This document shows positions 15,496-22,398 of a DNA stretch of 64,000 nucleotides, piece by piece (positions within the stretch are counted from its first letter, which is position 1; the number at the start of each line of letters is the position of its first letter). The notes beneath the pieces are model-generated. The model was not told the DNA's origin and did not search any database. It saw only the letters and a program-made list of their open reading frames with translations. Location of the stretch: positions 372,001 through 436,000 of the forward strand of contig NZ_JBHUIO010000002.1 in assembly GCF_042682745.1 (NCBI RefSeq), given 5' to 3'. The stretch comes from Tumebacillus_A lipolyticus (lineage in GTDB: Bacteria > Bacillota > Bacilli > Tumebacillales > Tumebacillaceae). The position numbers and the translations under genes were made by a program.

Positions 15496-15496
15496 G

Positions 15497-16366
15497 CTAT
15501 TGTTCGAGCAACAGCTGAACACATTTCGTTTGATCGACCTCCGGGTCTTGCTGCTGCGCTGCCAGCTTGAACAGCTGTTGAGCCAAAGCGCCCATCGGAA
15601 TGGAAACGTCATACTGATCGGCGACAGAATGAGCCAGCCCCAGGTCTTTCAACCGCACAGCAAGCGACGTGGAAACGGTGTCGGACGGCGCCAACATGCG
15701 TTCGAAGAGCACGCCCATATAGGTGGAGTACCCGCGCATCGAAGAGAGCGCCGTGTGCAGCGTGGAGAGGTCGATGCCCGCCTTCAGTCCGATGGCGATC
15801 ACTTCGCTCGCCGCCAGCAGGTTGATGCTCTCCGCCAAATTGTTTAACACTTTGATCAGCTGCGCCTTGCCCGGCGCACCGACATAGTGCAGTTTTGCCG
15901 TGAAACGGTCGAGCACCGGACGCGCCGCGTCCACCGCCGACTGCTCACCTGCGATCACCATGCCCATCGTTCCCTTGAGCGCACCCTCGCGACCGCCGGA
16001 GACGGGAGCTTCGAGATAGTGCAGATCAGCTTGGCGCAACCGTTCATGCAGGGAGACTGCAAAGTCGGGGCTCACCGTGCTCGTGTCGACCACACAGATC
16101 CCCCGTCTGCCCGCAGCGGTGACTCCCTGATCTTCATCGAAGAGGAGCGACTCGGCTGCCGCCTCTCCTTTGACGCAGAGAAAGAGGATCTCACACGTTG
16201 CTGCCACCTCGCGAGGAGAGGTGGCCACCTGTGCACCGAACGCTTCCAGCTCACGAGCTTTTTCTACCGTTCGATTGTAGACGACCACTTCAAGCCCGCA
16301 CTCCAGCAAACGCTTGACGATCGCAGCGCCGAGCACGCCCGTTCCTAACCATCCAACCTTTATCAT
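15497..16366 (-). CDS. NAD(P)-dependent beta-hydroxyacid dehydrogenase family reductase
   Basis: A 289-residue member of the 3-hydroxyisobutyrate/tartronate-semialdehyde reductase family. It has the dinucleotide motif GWLGTGVLGAAIVKRL at the N-terminus, the substrate loop EAPVSGGREGA near 120, and KVLNNLAESINLLAASE around 170 carrying the catalytic Lys (K in GKAQLIKVLNN) and Asn. These enzymes interconvert beta-hydroxyacids and semialdehydes; the substrate here is unknown. ATG 16366 is eight bases after AAGGTGG. It follows the kinase gene by 120 bases and ends at a strong terminator. Its position suggests it may reduce a product of the upstream decarboxylase pathway, but this is inference. 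Confidence 0.88.
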   Translation of the reverse strand: MIKVGWLGTGVLGAAIVKRLLECGLEVVVYNRTVEKARELEAFGAQVATSPREVAATCEILFLCVKGEAAAESLLFDEDQGVTAAGRRGICVVDTSTVSPDFAVSLHERLRQADLHYLEAPVSGGREGALKGTMGMVIAGEQSAVDAARPVLDRFTAKLHYVGAPGKAQLIKVLNNLAESINLLAASEVIAIGLKAGIDLSTLHTALSSMRGYSTYMGVLFERMLAPSDTVSTSLAVRLKDLGLAHSVADQYDVSIPMGALAQQLFKLAAQQQDPEVDQTKCVQLLLEQ

Positions 16367-16486
16367 AACTTCACCCACCTTGATAAAACTGGACAGAAGA
16401 CTCGCGAACAGGTCGCAAGCCTTCTGTCATCTGCCAGCCGCATCGCTTGCCCGTCTAGCTTCGCGGCGACAGGATCAATCGTTTGC

Positions 16487-17131
16487 CTACACCTGTTCGT
16501 GAGCGCTCGCCAACAACTGATCGATTTGCGCCATCACCTGCTTGGTGATCTCCGCCTGATCTTGCAGCGAGGAGACCACCTGCCAGCCGAAACGATCAGA
16601 CCAGTCCAACATCCGCGCCCGCAGCTTGGTCTGATGGGCCAAAAATGATGCTGGCCGACACTCGGGGTCGCGCCCGCATTCATAGACATTAAAATCATCT
16701 TTGCGCTCGAACGCCACCTCTGGTGTGACATCAAAATAGAAAGTCAGGTCGGCAGGGCGGAATTGACGCGCCGTCTGCTCGATCCACGCGGGATCACAAC
16801 CGTATTCGATCTCCACCGCCGCATGCTTCATCCAGTAACCATCCAGCAGGTAGATTTTCGATCGGTCGTCCAGATCATCGCGGGTCATCGTGATCCCGAT
16901 CGCCCAAAAGAGGAACAGAGCTCGACTCGGCCCTTCCATCTCGCCGACCGCATTTTTCAGATCTTCCAGCTCGATGTTGATCATGCGGCACTCTGGAAAC
17001 TTTTGATGATCCCGCACATCCCACTTGTCGAGCACTTGAACCTGATAGCCACGCTCTTCCAACATGCGCTTCACCGCATGTACCTGCGTGCTCTTCCCCG
17101 CTCCGTCACATCCCGAAAACGCAATCAACAT
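16487..17131 (-). CDS. Thymidylate-kinase-like P-loop kinase
   Basis: A 214-residue P-loop protein with GCDGAGKST at residues 7-15. It resembles dTMP kinase in fold, but the usual DRY/DRW motif reads LLDGYWMK, and the segment DKWDVRDHQKFPECRMI is not typical, so true dTMP kinase activity is doubtful. An FDVTPEVAFERK strand and lid-like FNVYECGRDPE follow. ATG 17131 has AGGAGG nine bases ahead and overlaps the 3' end of the FomA-like kinase gene by 26 bases, so the pair is tightly coupled. A role phosphorylating a small-molecule phosphate or phosphonate is inferred from context. Confidence 0.75.
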   Translation of the reverse strand: MLIAFSGCDGAGKSTQVHAVKRMLEERGYQVQVLDKWDVRDHQKFPECRMINIELEDLKNAVGEMEGPSRALFLFWAIGITMTRDDLDDRSKIYLLDGYWMKHAAVEIEYGCDPAWIEQTARQFRPADLTFYFDVTPEVAFERKDDFNVYECGRDPECRPASFLAHQTKLRARMLDWSDRFGWQVVSSLQDQAEITKQVMAQIDQLLASAHEQV

Positions 17132-17945
17132 CTGCTTTTTGCCTCCTCATGTTGTTCACCCACGGTCGAATGAAAGTGCCAGCAGGGCGCTCATCGAACA
17201 GGGCCGGCAGCAACGCCTCCGGGTCGGACCCGCTGGTGATCACGCCTTCCACGCCCCGCTCAGCAAGCCGCAACAGCGCTTCGAGCTTGTTTTTCATCCC
17301 GCCTGTGATGTCCTGCTTCCGCGAGGGCCCTGTGCACAGAAGCACTTCGCGAAAATTTTCCTTTGTCACGGTCGGAATCAGCGTTCGCTCATGCCCGTCC
17401 TGGTCGAACCGCATCACGCCTTCAACATCTGTCATCATCACCACGCGGGTCAGCCGCATGCGCTCCACAAACAGCTCCGGAATGTTGTCGCTCGAAAAGA
17501 TGGTAAATTTTCGCGAGAGATCAAACACGAGATCGCCAGAGAAAACGGGGAGCACATTGGTCTCCAAAACATGTTGAACAGGCTCGATAAAATAGCGAAG
17601 CGGATGCTTATCATCTGTTATCACATACCCGCTCGTCTGAAACGGATAGCAGGGAACGCCCTCTTCTCGAAAGATCTCGGTGACCAAAGACAGCCACTCG
17701 AACATCTTGACGGTCATCATCGAGAGATCCTGCTCTCTCCACGGGAGCGATGCGTCCTTTAAATTGTAGCGAATCGGCACCGCATTTCCGTACGAGCCGC
17801 CTCCGACGATCAGGATCAAGTTGCCGCTCAGCCTGTCCCACTCTTTGGCAATCAAGCTTGCATATTGACGCACCATCTCCCTGTTGGGGGCACAGTACCC
17901 GTCTTTGTTGGTGAGCAGACTGCCGCCAATCTTGACCACGTACAT
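17106..17945 (-). CDS. Amino-acid-kinase-fold kinase, FomA / isopentenyl-phosphate-kinase-like
   Basis: A 279-residue kinase of the amino-acid kinase superfamily: VVKIGGSLLTNKDG (residues 3-16), LIVGGGSYGN near 48, LPVFSGDLVFD with FTIFSSDNIPELF near 150, VMMTDVEGVM and DITGGMKNKLEAL near 225. The GD-x-FD then FSSD-x-PE pattern is, from memory, closer to the fosfomycin kinase FomA than to isopentenyl phosphate kinase (which has LSGD). Such enzymes phosphorylate phosphate or phosphonate groups. ATG 17945 lies five bases beyond the decarboxylase beta stop. The family is firm and the substrate unproven. Confidence 0.75.
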   Translation of the reverse strand: MYVVKIGGSLLTNKDGYCAPNREMVRQYASLIAKEWDRLSGNLILIVGGGSYGNAVPIRYNLKDASLPWREQDLSMMTVKMFEWLSLVTEIFREEGVPCYPFQTSGYVITDDKHPLRYFIEPVQHVLETNVLPVFSGDLVFDLSRKFTIFSSDNIPELFVERMRLTRVVMMTDVEGVMRFDQDGHERTLIPTVTKENFREVLLCTGPSRKQDITGGMKNKLEALLRLAERGVEGVITSGSDPEALLPALFDERPAGTFIRPWVNNMRRQKADVDCVFGM

Positions 17946-17950
17946 CAGAT

Positions 17951-18499
17951 TCACCCTCTTTCCGAGTTCAATCGGAACCGAGCGACCAACTGTTGTGGCG
18001 TCCACTCGATCCGCTTGCCGATCTTCTCCGTTCGCGGGTCGATCAAAGCGTGCACAAACGTCAGACCGTTCGACTGCTCAGCGCTCTCCATCTCAGACGG
18101 TTGCTCCATCTGGTACGCGTGCTGGTATCCTGCCGCAAGCGCTACTTGCACCATATTTTCAAACCGAGCGGGCTTCTGCCCGCCTGTGCTTTCATAGGAA
18201 CGATTGTCGAGCACGACATGCACGAGATTCTGCGGGCGCTCGCTGGTGATCATCGCGATCACGCCAAGGTTCATCAGAAAAGAACCGTCGCCGTCAAACG
18301 CGACCACCGTCTTGTCCGGGTGCGTTAAGGCCAATCCCAGAGCGACAGGAGCTGCCATCCCCATCGAGCCGAGCAGGTAAAAGTTGTTAGAGCTGTCCTT
18401 TAAGTTGAACAGATCTCTTGAAATATAGCCGCATGTGCTCACATATAACGCATCCGGGTAGCGGTCTAACACCGCCTGCATCGCATCTGCCATCTTCAT
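17951..18499 (-). CDS. ThDP-dependent decarboxylase, beta subunit (phosphonopyruvate/sulfopyruvate decarboxylase type)
   Basis: 182 residues corresponding to the C-terminal, cofactor-binding half of phosphonopyruvate (Ppd) or sulfopyruvate (ComE) decarboxylase. The ThDP/Mg motif is GDGSFLMNLG ... VLDNRSYESTGGQ. The STCGYISRDLF and FYLLGSMGMAAPVALGLAL blocks are characteristic of this subfamily. The product would be phosphonoacetaldehyde or sulfoacetaldehyde, depending on the acid. It begins 11 bases after the alpha subunit stop, so both halves are made together. It cannot be assigned to sulfo- or phosphono-substrate by sequence alone. Confidence 0.85.
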   Translation of the reverse strand: MKMADAMQAVLDRYPDALYVSTCGYISRDLFNLKDSSNNFYLLGSMGMAAPVALGLALTHPDKTVVAFDGDGSFLMNLGVIAMITSERPQNLVHVVLDNRSYESTGGQKPARFENMVQVALAAGYQHAYQMEQPSEMESAEQSNGLTFVHALIDPRTEKIGKRIEWTPQQLVARFRLNSERG

Positions 18500-18510
18500 G
18501 ATCGCTCACC

Positions 18511-19017
18511 TCACAACGCTTCTCGAATCAGCAGAGCAACCGGTTTTTGCTCCGCCTCCAACCTGGCCAAGCAGGCGTCCACACTCGCTTCAATCTTGTC
18601 CGTTTCGAGAAGCACGTAGGGAATGCCCACCGCCGACAACACATCGGGCATGTTTTTCCCCATCACTTCATGCTCCACCGCATCGTTCATCCCTTCAGCC
18701 CCTCGCCAAGAGATGATCAACAGCATCGGAATCGAGTAGACGAGATGTAGCGAGGTCAACACGTTTAAGCAGTAGCCCAAGCCGGAATTTTGCATCAGCA
18801 CCACCGGCTTTTCGCCGCCGAGGTACATCCCGACCGCCAAGCCGAGCGCCGAATCTTCACGAACTGCGCTCACGTAGCGGATGCGCGGCCGTTCCTGCTC
18901 CATCTCCCCTTCTAAATACCGAAAAGCACCTTTCAAGAGCGAACATGGTACACCTGTATACGAACGGTGCCCTCTGTCAATCAACAGTTGAAGAAATTGT
19001 TCTGCCACATTGCTCAT
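18511..19017 (-). CDS. ThDP-dependent decarboxylase, alpha subunit (phosphonopyruvate/sulfopyruvate decarboxylase type)
   Basis: 168 residues corresponding to the N-terminal PYR half of Ppd/ComD. Visible are YTGVPCSLLKGAF (Ppd proteins have GVPDSLLK), AVREDSALGLAVGMYLGG with the conserved Glu of the PYR domain, VVLMQNSGLGYCLNVLTSL and LLIISWRGAEG (Ppd: WRGEPG). The match is nearer to Ppd than to ComD by my reading. The start is ATG 19017 after AAAGGAGA, with an AT-rich promoter region upstream. It is the first gene of a five-gene run reaching 15497. Confidence 0.85.
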   Translation of the reverse strand: MSNVAEQFLQLLIDRGHRSYTGVPCSLLKGAFRYLEGEMEQERPRIRYVSAVREDSALGLAVGMYLGGEKPVVLMQNSGLGYCLNVLTSLHLVYSIPMLLIISWRGAEGMNDAVEHEVMGKNMPDVLSAVGIPYVLLETDKIEASVDACLARLEAEQKPVALLIREAL

Positions 19018-19055
19018 ATGAAAATCTCCTTTAGTTAGTACGTATAAAAAGTATA

Positions 19056-19084
19056 ATATAACTTCGATAAGAATTAAAGTGTAA
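19056..19084 (-). promoter_or_regulatory. Putative promoter of the decarboxylase-kinase operon
   Basis: TTACAC (19079-19084) and TTATAT (19056-19061) lie 17 bases apart on the minus strand, 39 bases before the alpha-subunit start, in a strongly AT-rich gap. Overlapping TATAC-like alternatives exist nearby. Confidence 0.45.
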
Positions 19085-19144
19085 AATTTCAGACAACAAA
19101 GTACCAGAATTCTATTTTCACTTTATATCGCTAAAAATAGAAAT

Positions 19145-19186
19145 GGTGGTCGCCTAGATTCCCGCTAGAGAGAATCGGCGACCACC
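19145..19186 (-). terminator. Terminator overlapping the MFS stop
   Basis: GGTGGTCGCC (19145-19154) and GGCGACCACC (19177-19186) form a ten-pair stem whose loop contains the MFS stop codon. A T-rich tail follows on the minus strand. Confidence 0.75.
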
Positions 19187-20412
19187 TTTGTCGATGTGCG
19201 ATAATTTCGAATGGCTGGCAAGAAAAATGCGGCGAGCACGATCAGCATTTCCACCGTTCCGTTCAGCGCGAGCACGCTGTTCACGCCGATCGCCTCCACC
19301 AGATAGCCGCTCGCCGCCCGTGCGATCGGCACAGAGCCTGACATCAGCAAGATCATCACCGCGACCACTCGCCCCATCAGCTGAGGCGGCACGATCGACT
19401 GGGTGACGCTCGGAGCGATCACGTTGATCGCCGCATCGGTGATGCCAAACAGCGCCAAGAGCAGGAGCGCGAGCAACAGATGCCCAGTCAGCCCGAGCAA
19501 GAGGATGATCAGGCCCTCAAAAAAACAGGCGATCAGCGTCATCCGCGGCGTCGGACGCCTGATGACCAACAGCGCAAACAAGATTGCGCCGACCGTCCCG
19601 CCCACACCGATGCTCGCGTTCAACCAACCGAATTCCTGTTCCCCGCCCCCGAGCGCACTGGCCAGAAAGGGCGCTCCGATCGGCACGACGCTTGCGCACG
19701 CATTGACGAGAAAGGCGGTGAGCGAGGTGACCAGCAGAATGGGCGTGCGCAGGATAAACGAGACCCCTTCCTGCAAATCCATCCAATAAGAAGCTCGAAC
19801 TTTTGTCGCCCCTTCCTGTTTCACCGCCGCAAGCGGATCGATCTTCACCGTCATCAGCAAGAGCACGCCGCCGAAAAAGGCGGCGATGATCAGCAGGAGC
19901 ACCGTCTGATCGCTTCCGAGCGCAGTCAGCGTGCCACCTGCGAGCGGTCCGATCACCGCAGTCGTCTTCATCGCGATCATCAACAGCCCGTTCGACTGAG
20001 TATACAACTCCGGCTTCACCAATCGCTGACGAACTGCCGAAGCGGCTGGCCAGAAGAACGCTTCCAGCGTCCCAAATCCGAACGCTGCAGCGAACAGGCT
20101 CCACAAGGGAAGCGATCCGAACGCGCTGAGCAGAAAAAGAAAGCCGATCAAAAGCACTCTTGACCAGCCGCAGAGGATCATCGCTTTGATCGGGTTGATC
20201 CGATCGACAAGCACGCCTGCAAACGCTGTCAACAGGACTTGCGGCGCACCGAGTGTGAGAAACAAAGCGCCGACCACCGCCCCCGAATCGGTCGCGTCAT
20301 ACACCATCCAAGTCAAGCAGAGCGCGAACACAGCATCGCCGAGACCGGAAAACAAACTGCCAACCCAATACTTCATAAAATTACAATCTTTGACGATCTG
20401 TGTTGAAATCAT
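19165..20412 (-). CDS. MFS transporter (efflux type)
   Basis: A 415-residue integral membrane protein with about 12 hydrophobic segments, including YWVGSLFSGLGDAVFALCLT, FLTLGAPQVLLTAFAGVLVDR and the cytosolic GRVVAVMILLMSGSVPIARA loop. The FAGVLVDRINP-like motif A and overall layout fit the antibiotic/macrolide efflux (MefA-like, MFS_3) group. It lies upstream of and in the same orientation as the decarboxylase-kinase operon but has its own terminator, so it is transcribed separately. Export of a product of that operon is a reasonable but unproven guess. Confidence 0.85.
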   Translation of the reverse strand: MISTQIVKDCNFMKYWVGSLFSGLGDAVFALCLTWMVYDATDSGAVVGALFLTLGAPQVLLTAFAGVLVDRINPIKAMILCGWSRVLLIGFLFLLSAFGSLPLWSLFAAAFGFGTLEAFFWPAASAVRQRLVKPELYTQSNGLLMIAMKTTAVIGPLAGGTLTALGSDQTVLLLIIAAFFGGVLLLMTVKIDPLAAVKQEGATKVRASYWMDLQEGVSFILRTPILLVTSLTAFLVNACASVVPIGAPFLASALGGGEQEFGWLNASIGVGGTVGAILFALLVIRRPTPRMTLIACFFEGLIILLLGLTGHLLLALLLLALFGITDAAINVIAPSVTQSIVPPQLMGRVVAVMILLMSGSVPIARAASGYLVEAIGVNSVLALNGTVEMLIVLAAFFLPAIRNYRTSTKVVADSL

Positions 20413-20421
20413 CTTTCTCCT

Positions 20422-20505
20422 ACCCTGTCCATATCAGTTTTCAGTCTAGTTTACAAAAAACTCCTTTCCGGCTCTGTCAGCATCAAAGCCGATGCTCTGA
20501 ACAAC
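20422..20505 (+). pseudogene. Remnant of a cation diffusion facilitator (CDF) transporter
   Basis: About 28 codons read LVYKKLLSGSVSIKADALNN, which resembles the second membrane helix of CDF metal exporters (typically GLxSGSxSIxADAxNN). The reading continues into unrelated residues exactly where the repeat CACCAGCGTTGCATAAA begins at 20508, then stops. No start or remainder is found, so it is a fragment. The match is short and from memory. Confidence 0.4.
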
Positions 20506-20524
20506 ACCACCAGCGTTGCATAAA

Positions 20525-21038
20525 ACACCAACAATGATATTTACCGCAAAGAGAAACGAGAGAACAAACCTGCGGAGGTAGTCTTATTCAAAGATATCCT
20601 CTCGGTCGAATAACGTAGGTTATGTCCTTTTCATCAAGGAGCTGTTCCATTTGTGAACGATCACTGGGCTTCGCCGTTAAGAGGGCAATCTTGTCAGGCG
20701 TCATCCTGATTGGCGAACGAGGGGCGCAGGTGAAACCCTGATACCAGCCTTTGTTTGCCGGAACGTGGCCCACTTGTGTTTCTTGAAGCGAAGGTGTTGA
20801 TCGGAATCAAGGATTTTGACGTTTTGTTTGAAATGCGCCGCAGACGAGGTTTGATTTTGAGAGTTCAGTTACGAGGTCTTGAAAAACTCCCGCGGGTAGC
20901 GCTAGATTGACCTTGATTGTGTGGTATCGCGAGAGTTGGGGGCACTGATGGAAATCGAAGAAATTCTTGTACGAGATCAACGAAGTTTTTCTAATCGACA
21001 ATGCCCCTTCCTCCTCTTTGTAAGGGTACTCGTAAAAA
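20525..21038. other. Region without supported genes
   Basis: Short open frames on the minus strand (20588-20773 and 20807-21001) and one on the plus strand near 20760-20900 lack ribosome sites and recognisable domains. The stretch looks like decayed coding sequence between the left repeat and the 56-residue gene. I see no RNA gene or array in it. Confidence 0.5.
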
Positions 21039-21209
21039 TTACTTACTTTCCGGTCTTTTTTTCATTAGTTTTCTCATTACAGAATCTACAATCACAATGA
21101 CTAGCGTTGATACCAAAAAAGTGACCAAAAGATTGGAACTGAAATAATCAACTTGAAAAACCGTAGTCAAAATTGCGCCCACAATGATGGCAAACAGGAT
21201 ACTTCTCAT
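21039..21209 (-). CDS. Small membrane protein (56 residues), unknown function
   Basis: ATG 21209 is preceded by GGAAGGAAGG and opens a 56-codon frame. The product begins MRSILFAIIVGAILTTVF, then a short polar turn with DYFSSN, a second hydrophobic stretch LLVTFLVSTLVIVIV and a basic tail ending KKRPESK. Two transmembrane helices in a hairpin are predicted. It lies 79 bases downstream of the secreted-protein gene, with a hairpin terminator between them. It has no family I recognise. The good ribosome site and hydrophobic pattern make it likely real. Confidence 0.6.
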   Translation of the reverse strand: MRSILFAIIVGAILTTVFQVDYFSSNLLVTFLVSTLVIVIVDSVMRKLMKKRPESK

Positions 21210-21250
21210 AAATTCAACCTTCCTTCCTTAAGTCGTCTATATAAATATGA

Positions 21251-21273
21251 ACCACCGAAATTACTTCGGTGGT
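21251..21273 (-). terminator. Hairpin after the secreted-protein gene
   Basis: ACCACCGAA and TTCGGTGGT form a perfect nine-pair stem 15 bases past the stop. The trailing minus-strand sequence is A/T-rich but not a clean T-run, so it may be a partial terminator that allows some read-through to the 56-residue gene. Confidence 0.6.
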
Positions 21274-21288
21274 AATCACAGTGCGATT

Positions 21289-21972
21289 TTAGTAGCCGTA
21301 TGAAGCAGCGTTTTGCCCAGTTCCATAATAATACACTTTTGACGGAGAAGTGTAGTTGGAATTTTCGTAGAACACGATGGTTTCATAAATTTCGTAGTAT
21401 CCGTAATAGCTGTTCCATGCCTTTGAGGTCTTATATCCTACATAAGCGTACTGATGAGTATTCAGCCACCCGTGAAGGTATACGAGCCAAGTTTGAACAG
21501 TTCCCTGTAACCAAGCCGGTGACTTAACTTGTGCCAATAAGTAAAACGAGACAGTACGGACGGAAGCCTCCACTATAAAGTTTGTAACGGTGTTGTCATG
21601 GGTTTTGTAAGCTGGACCTGAAATGGTGGTTGCTCCACCTTCACCAATTGGGACATAGGAAGGGTCTCCATTGGAGGCATTGTTGGAGGTAATTGTTGAG
21701 TTTTGAGTTTGAGCATTTTTGTCATTAGAGAGCATGAGGGCAATGTCGGTCTCAAATTTCTTTCTATCTTGATCAGACACCCCCCCATTTTGAAATACTT
21801 CAATCTCAAGGTCTTTGTAGTTCCAAGAAGTTGCTTTTTCCTCCTGATTAGAGTGTGATTTCACTTGATGCTTTTGTGTTCCCTGAACAAACGAGGCTTC
21901 AGAGACAAAGCTAGAAGTTAAATTGCACACTGCTAGGGCAATTGCTAAGGTTCCGAACAACTTCCTTTTCAT
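21289..21972 (-). CDS. Secreted Tyr-rich protein of unknown function
   Basis: 227 residues with a clear signal peptide (MKRKLFGTLAIALAVCNLTS, cleavage probably after SEA near residue 26). The middle is Asn/Thr/Ser-rich, then a hydrophobic FIVEASVRTVSFYLLAQV stretch, and the last 70 residues are aromatic (KAWNSYYGYYEIYETIVFY, ending in AASYGY). I recognise no domain. ATG 21972 has GGAGG nine bases upstream, better than the frame start at 21993. Its lower GC than the neighbouring genes and its place inside a repeat-bounded segment suggest horizontal acquisition. An extracellular or wall-associated role is inferred only from the signal peptide. Confidence 0.7.
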   Translation of the reverse strand: MKRKLFGTLAIALAVCNLTSSFVSEASFVQGTQKHQVKSHSNQEEKATSWNYKDLEIEVFQNGGVSDQDRKKFETDIALMLSNDKNAQTQNSTITSNNASNGDPSYVPIGEGGATTISGPAYKTHDNTVTNFIVEASVRTVSFYLLAQVKSPAWLQGTVQTWLVYLHGWLNTHQYAYVGYKTSKAWNSYYGYYEIYETIVFYENSNYTSPSKVYYYGTGQNAASYGY

Positions 21973-22084
21973 GTAAATACCTCCTTTTAACATAAAATAA
22001 TACTTCCTAATTTACTTGTCAATACACTTTTTGAATGAATCCAATGATTTCGTCATCACATTTCGGGTTTCTTCTAAAGTGGTT

Positions 22085-22146
22085 CACTAGCGTTGCACAT
22101 TTCCATAGGGAGTGAAAGTTCCGAAGTTATTTATGCAACGCTAGTG
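22085..22146. repeat. 62-base palindromic element with 13-base inverted ends
   Basis: CACTAGCGTTGCA (22085-22097) and TGCAACGCTAGTG (22134-22146) are perfect inverted copies separated by 36 bases. A third copy of the end lies at 20508. The arrangement resembles abutted insertion-sequence ends or a very short non-autonomous element. Confidence 0.6.
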
Positions 22147-22398
22147 AGCTATGGACACATTTGCACTTATATTTCAGTTCATAATCAACAAAAAATGCCC
22201 CCATCTGGAGGCACTGACTAACACAAGCTTTGATTACTTCATTCTGTTACACGCCGAAGAATCAGCATGTCTTATGTATGTAACCAATGGTTGTCAGAGT
22301 TTTACCGATTTAGGAAACTTGGTGAGAACGTTTAAGGCCAGTTCTGATGCGGATTTTATAAAACTCTGACTAAATGACTCGGATATTCGTCTCCTTCG
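22147..22398. other. Region without supported genes
   Basis: A 72-codon plus-strand frame (22151-22369) has no ribosome site and no recognisable similarity. I regard this stretch as non-coding flank of the integrase pseudogene. Confidence 0.5.

Larger units (their letters stand above)
20508..22146. mobile_element. Segment bounded by 17-base inverted repeats (putative transposable or captured element)
   Basis: The left end CACCAGCGTTGCATAAA (20508-20524) and right end TTTATGCAACGCTAGTG (22130-22146) are inverted copies differing at one base. The 1.6 kb between them is AT-richer than its surroundings and carries a secreted-protein gene and a 56-residue membrane-protein gene, but no transposase. 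The left end falls inside a CDF transporter remnant, as expected for an insertion. No target duplication is recognisable. It may be a non-autonomous element or two independent repeat copies. Confidence 0.45.

Noticed and set aside
15497..20412. PEP mutase or a complete phosphonate operon within the cluster
   Set aside because: I looked for a PEP mutase in every frame here and in the neighbouring genes and found none, so the locus is not called a complete phosphonate biosynthesis cluster.
20588..21001. Two short minus-strand frames of 61 and 64 codons
   Set aside because: No ribosome site, no family resemblance, and located in what appears to be decayed sequence.
22151..22369. 72-codon plus-strand frame
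   Set aside because: No ribosome site or domain; it lies between a repeat and an integrase pseudogene.
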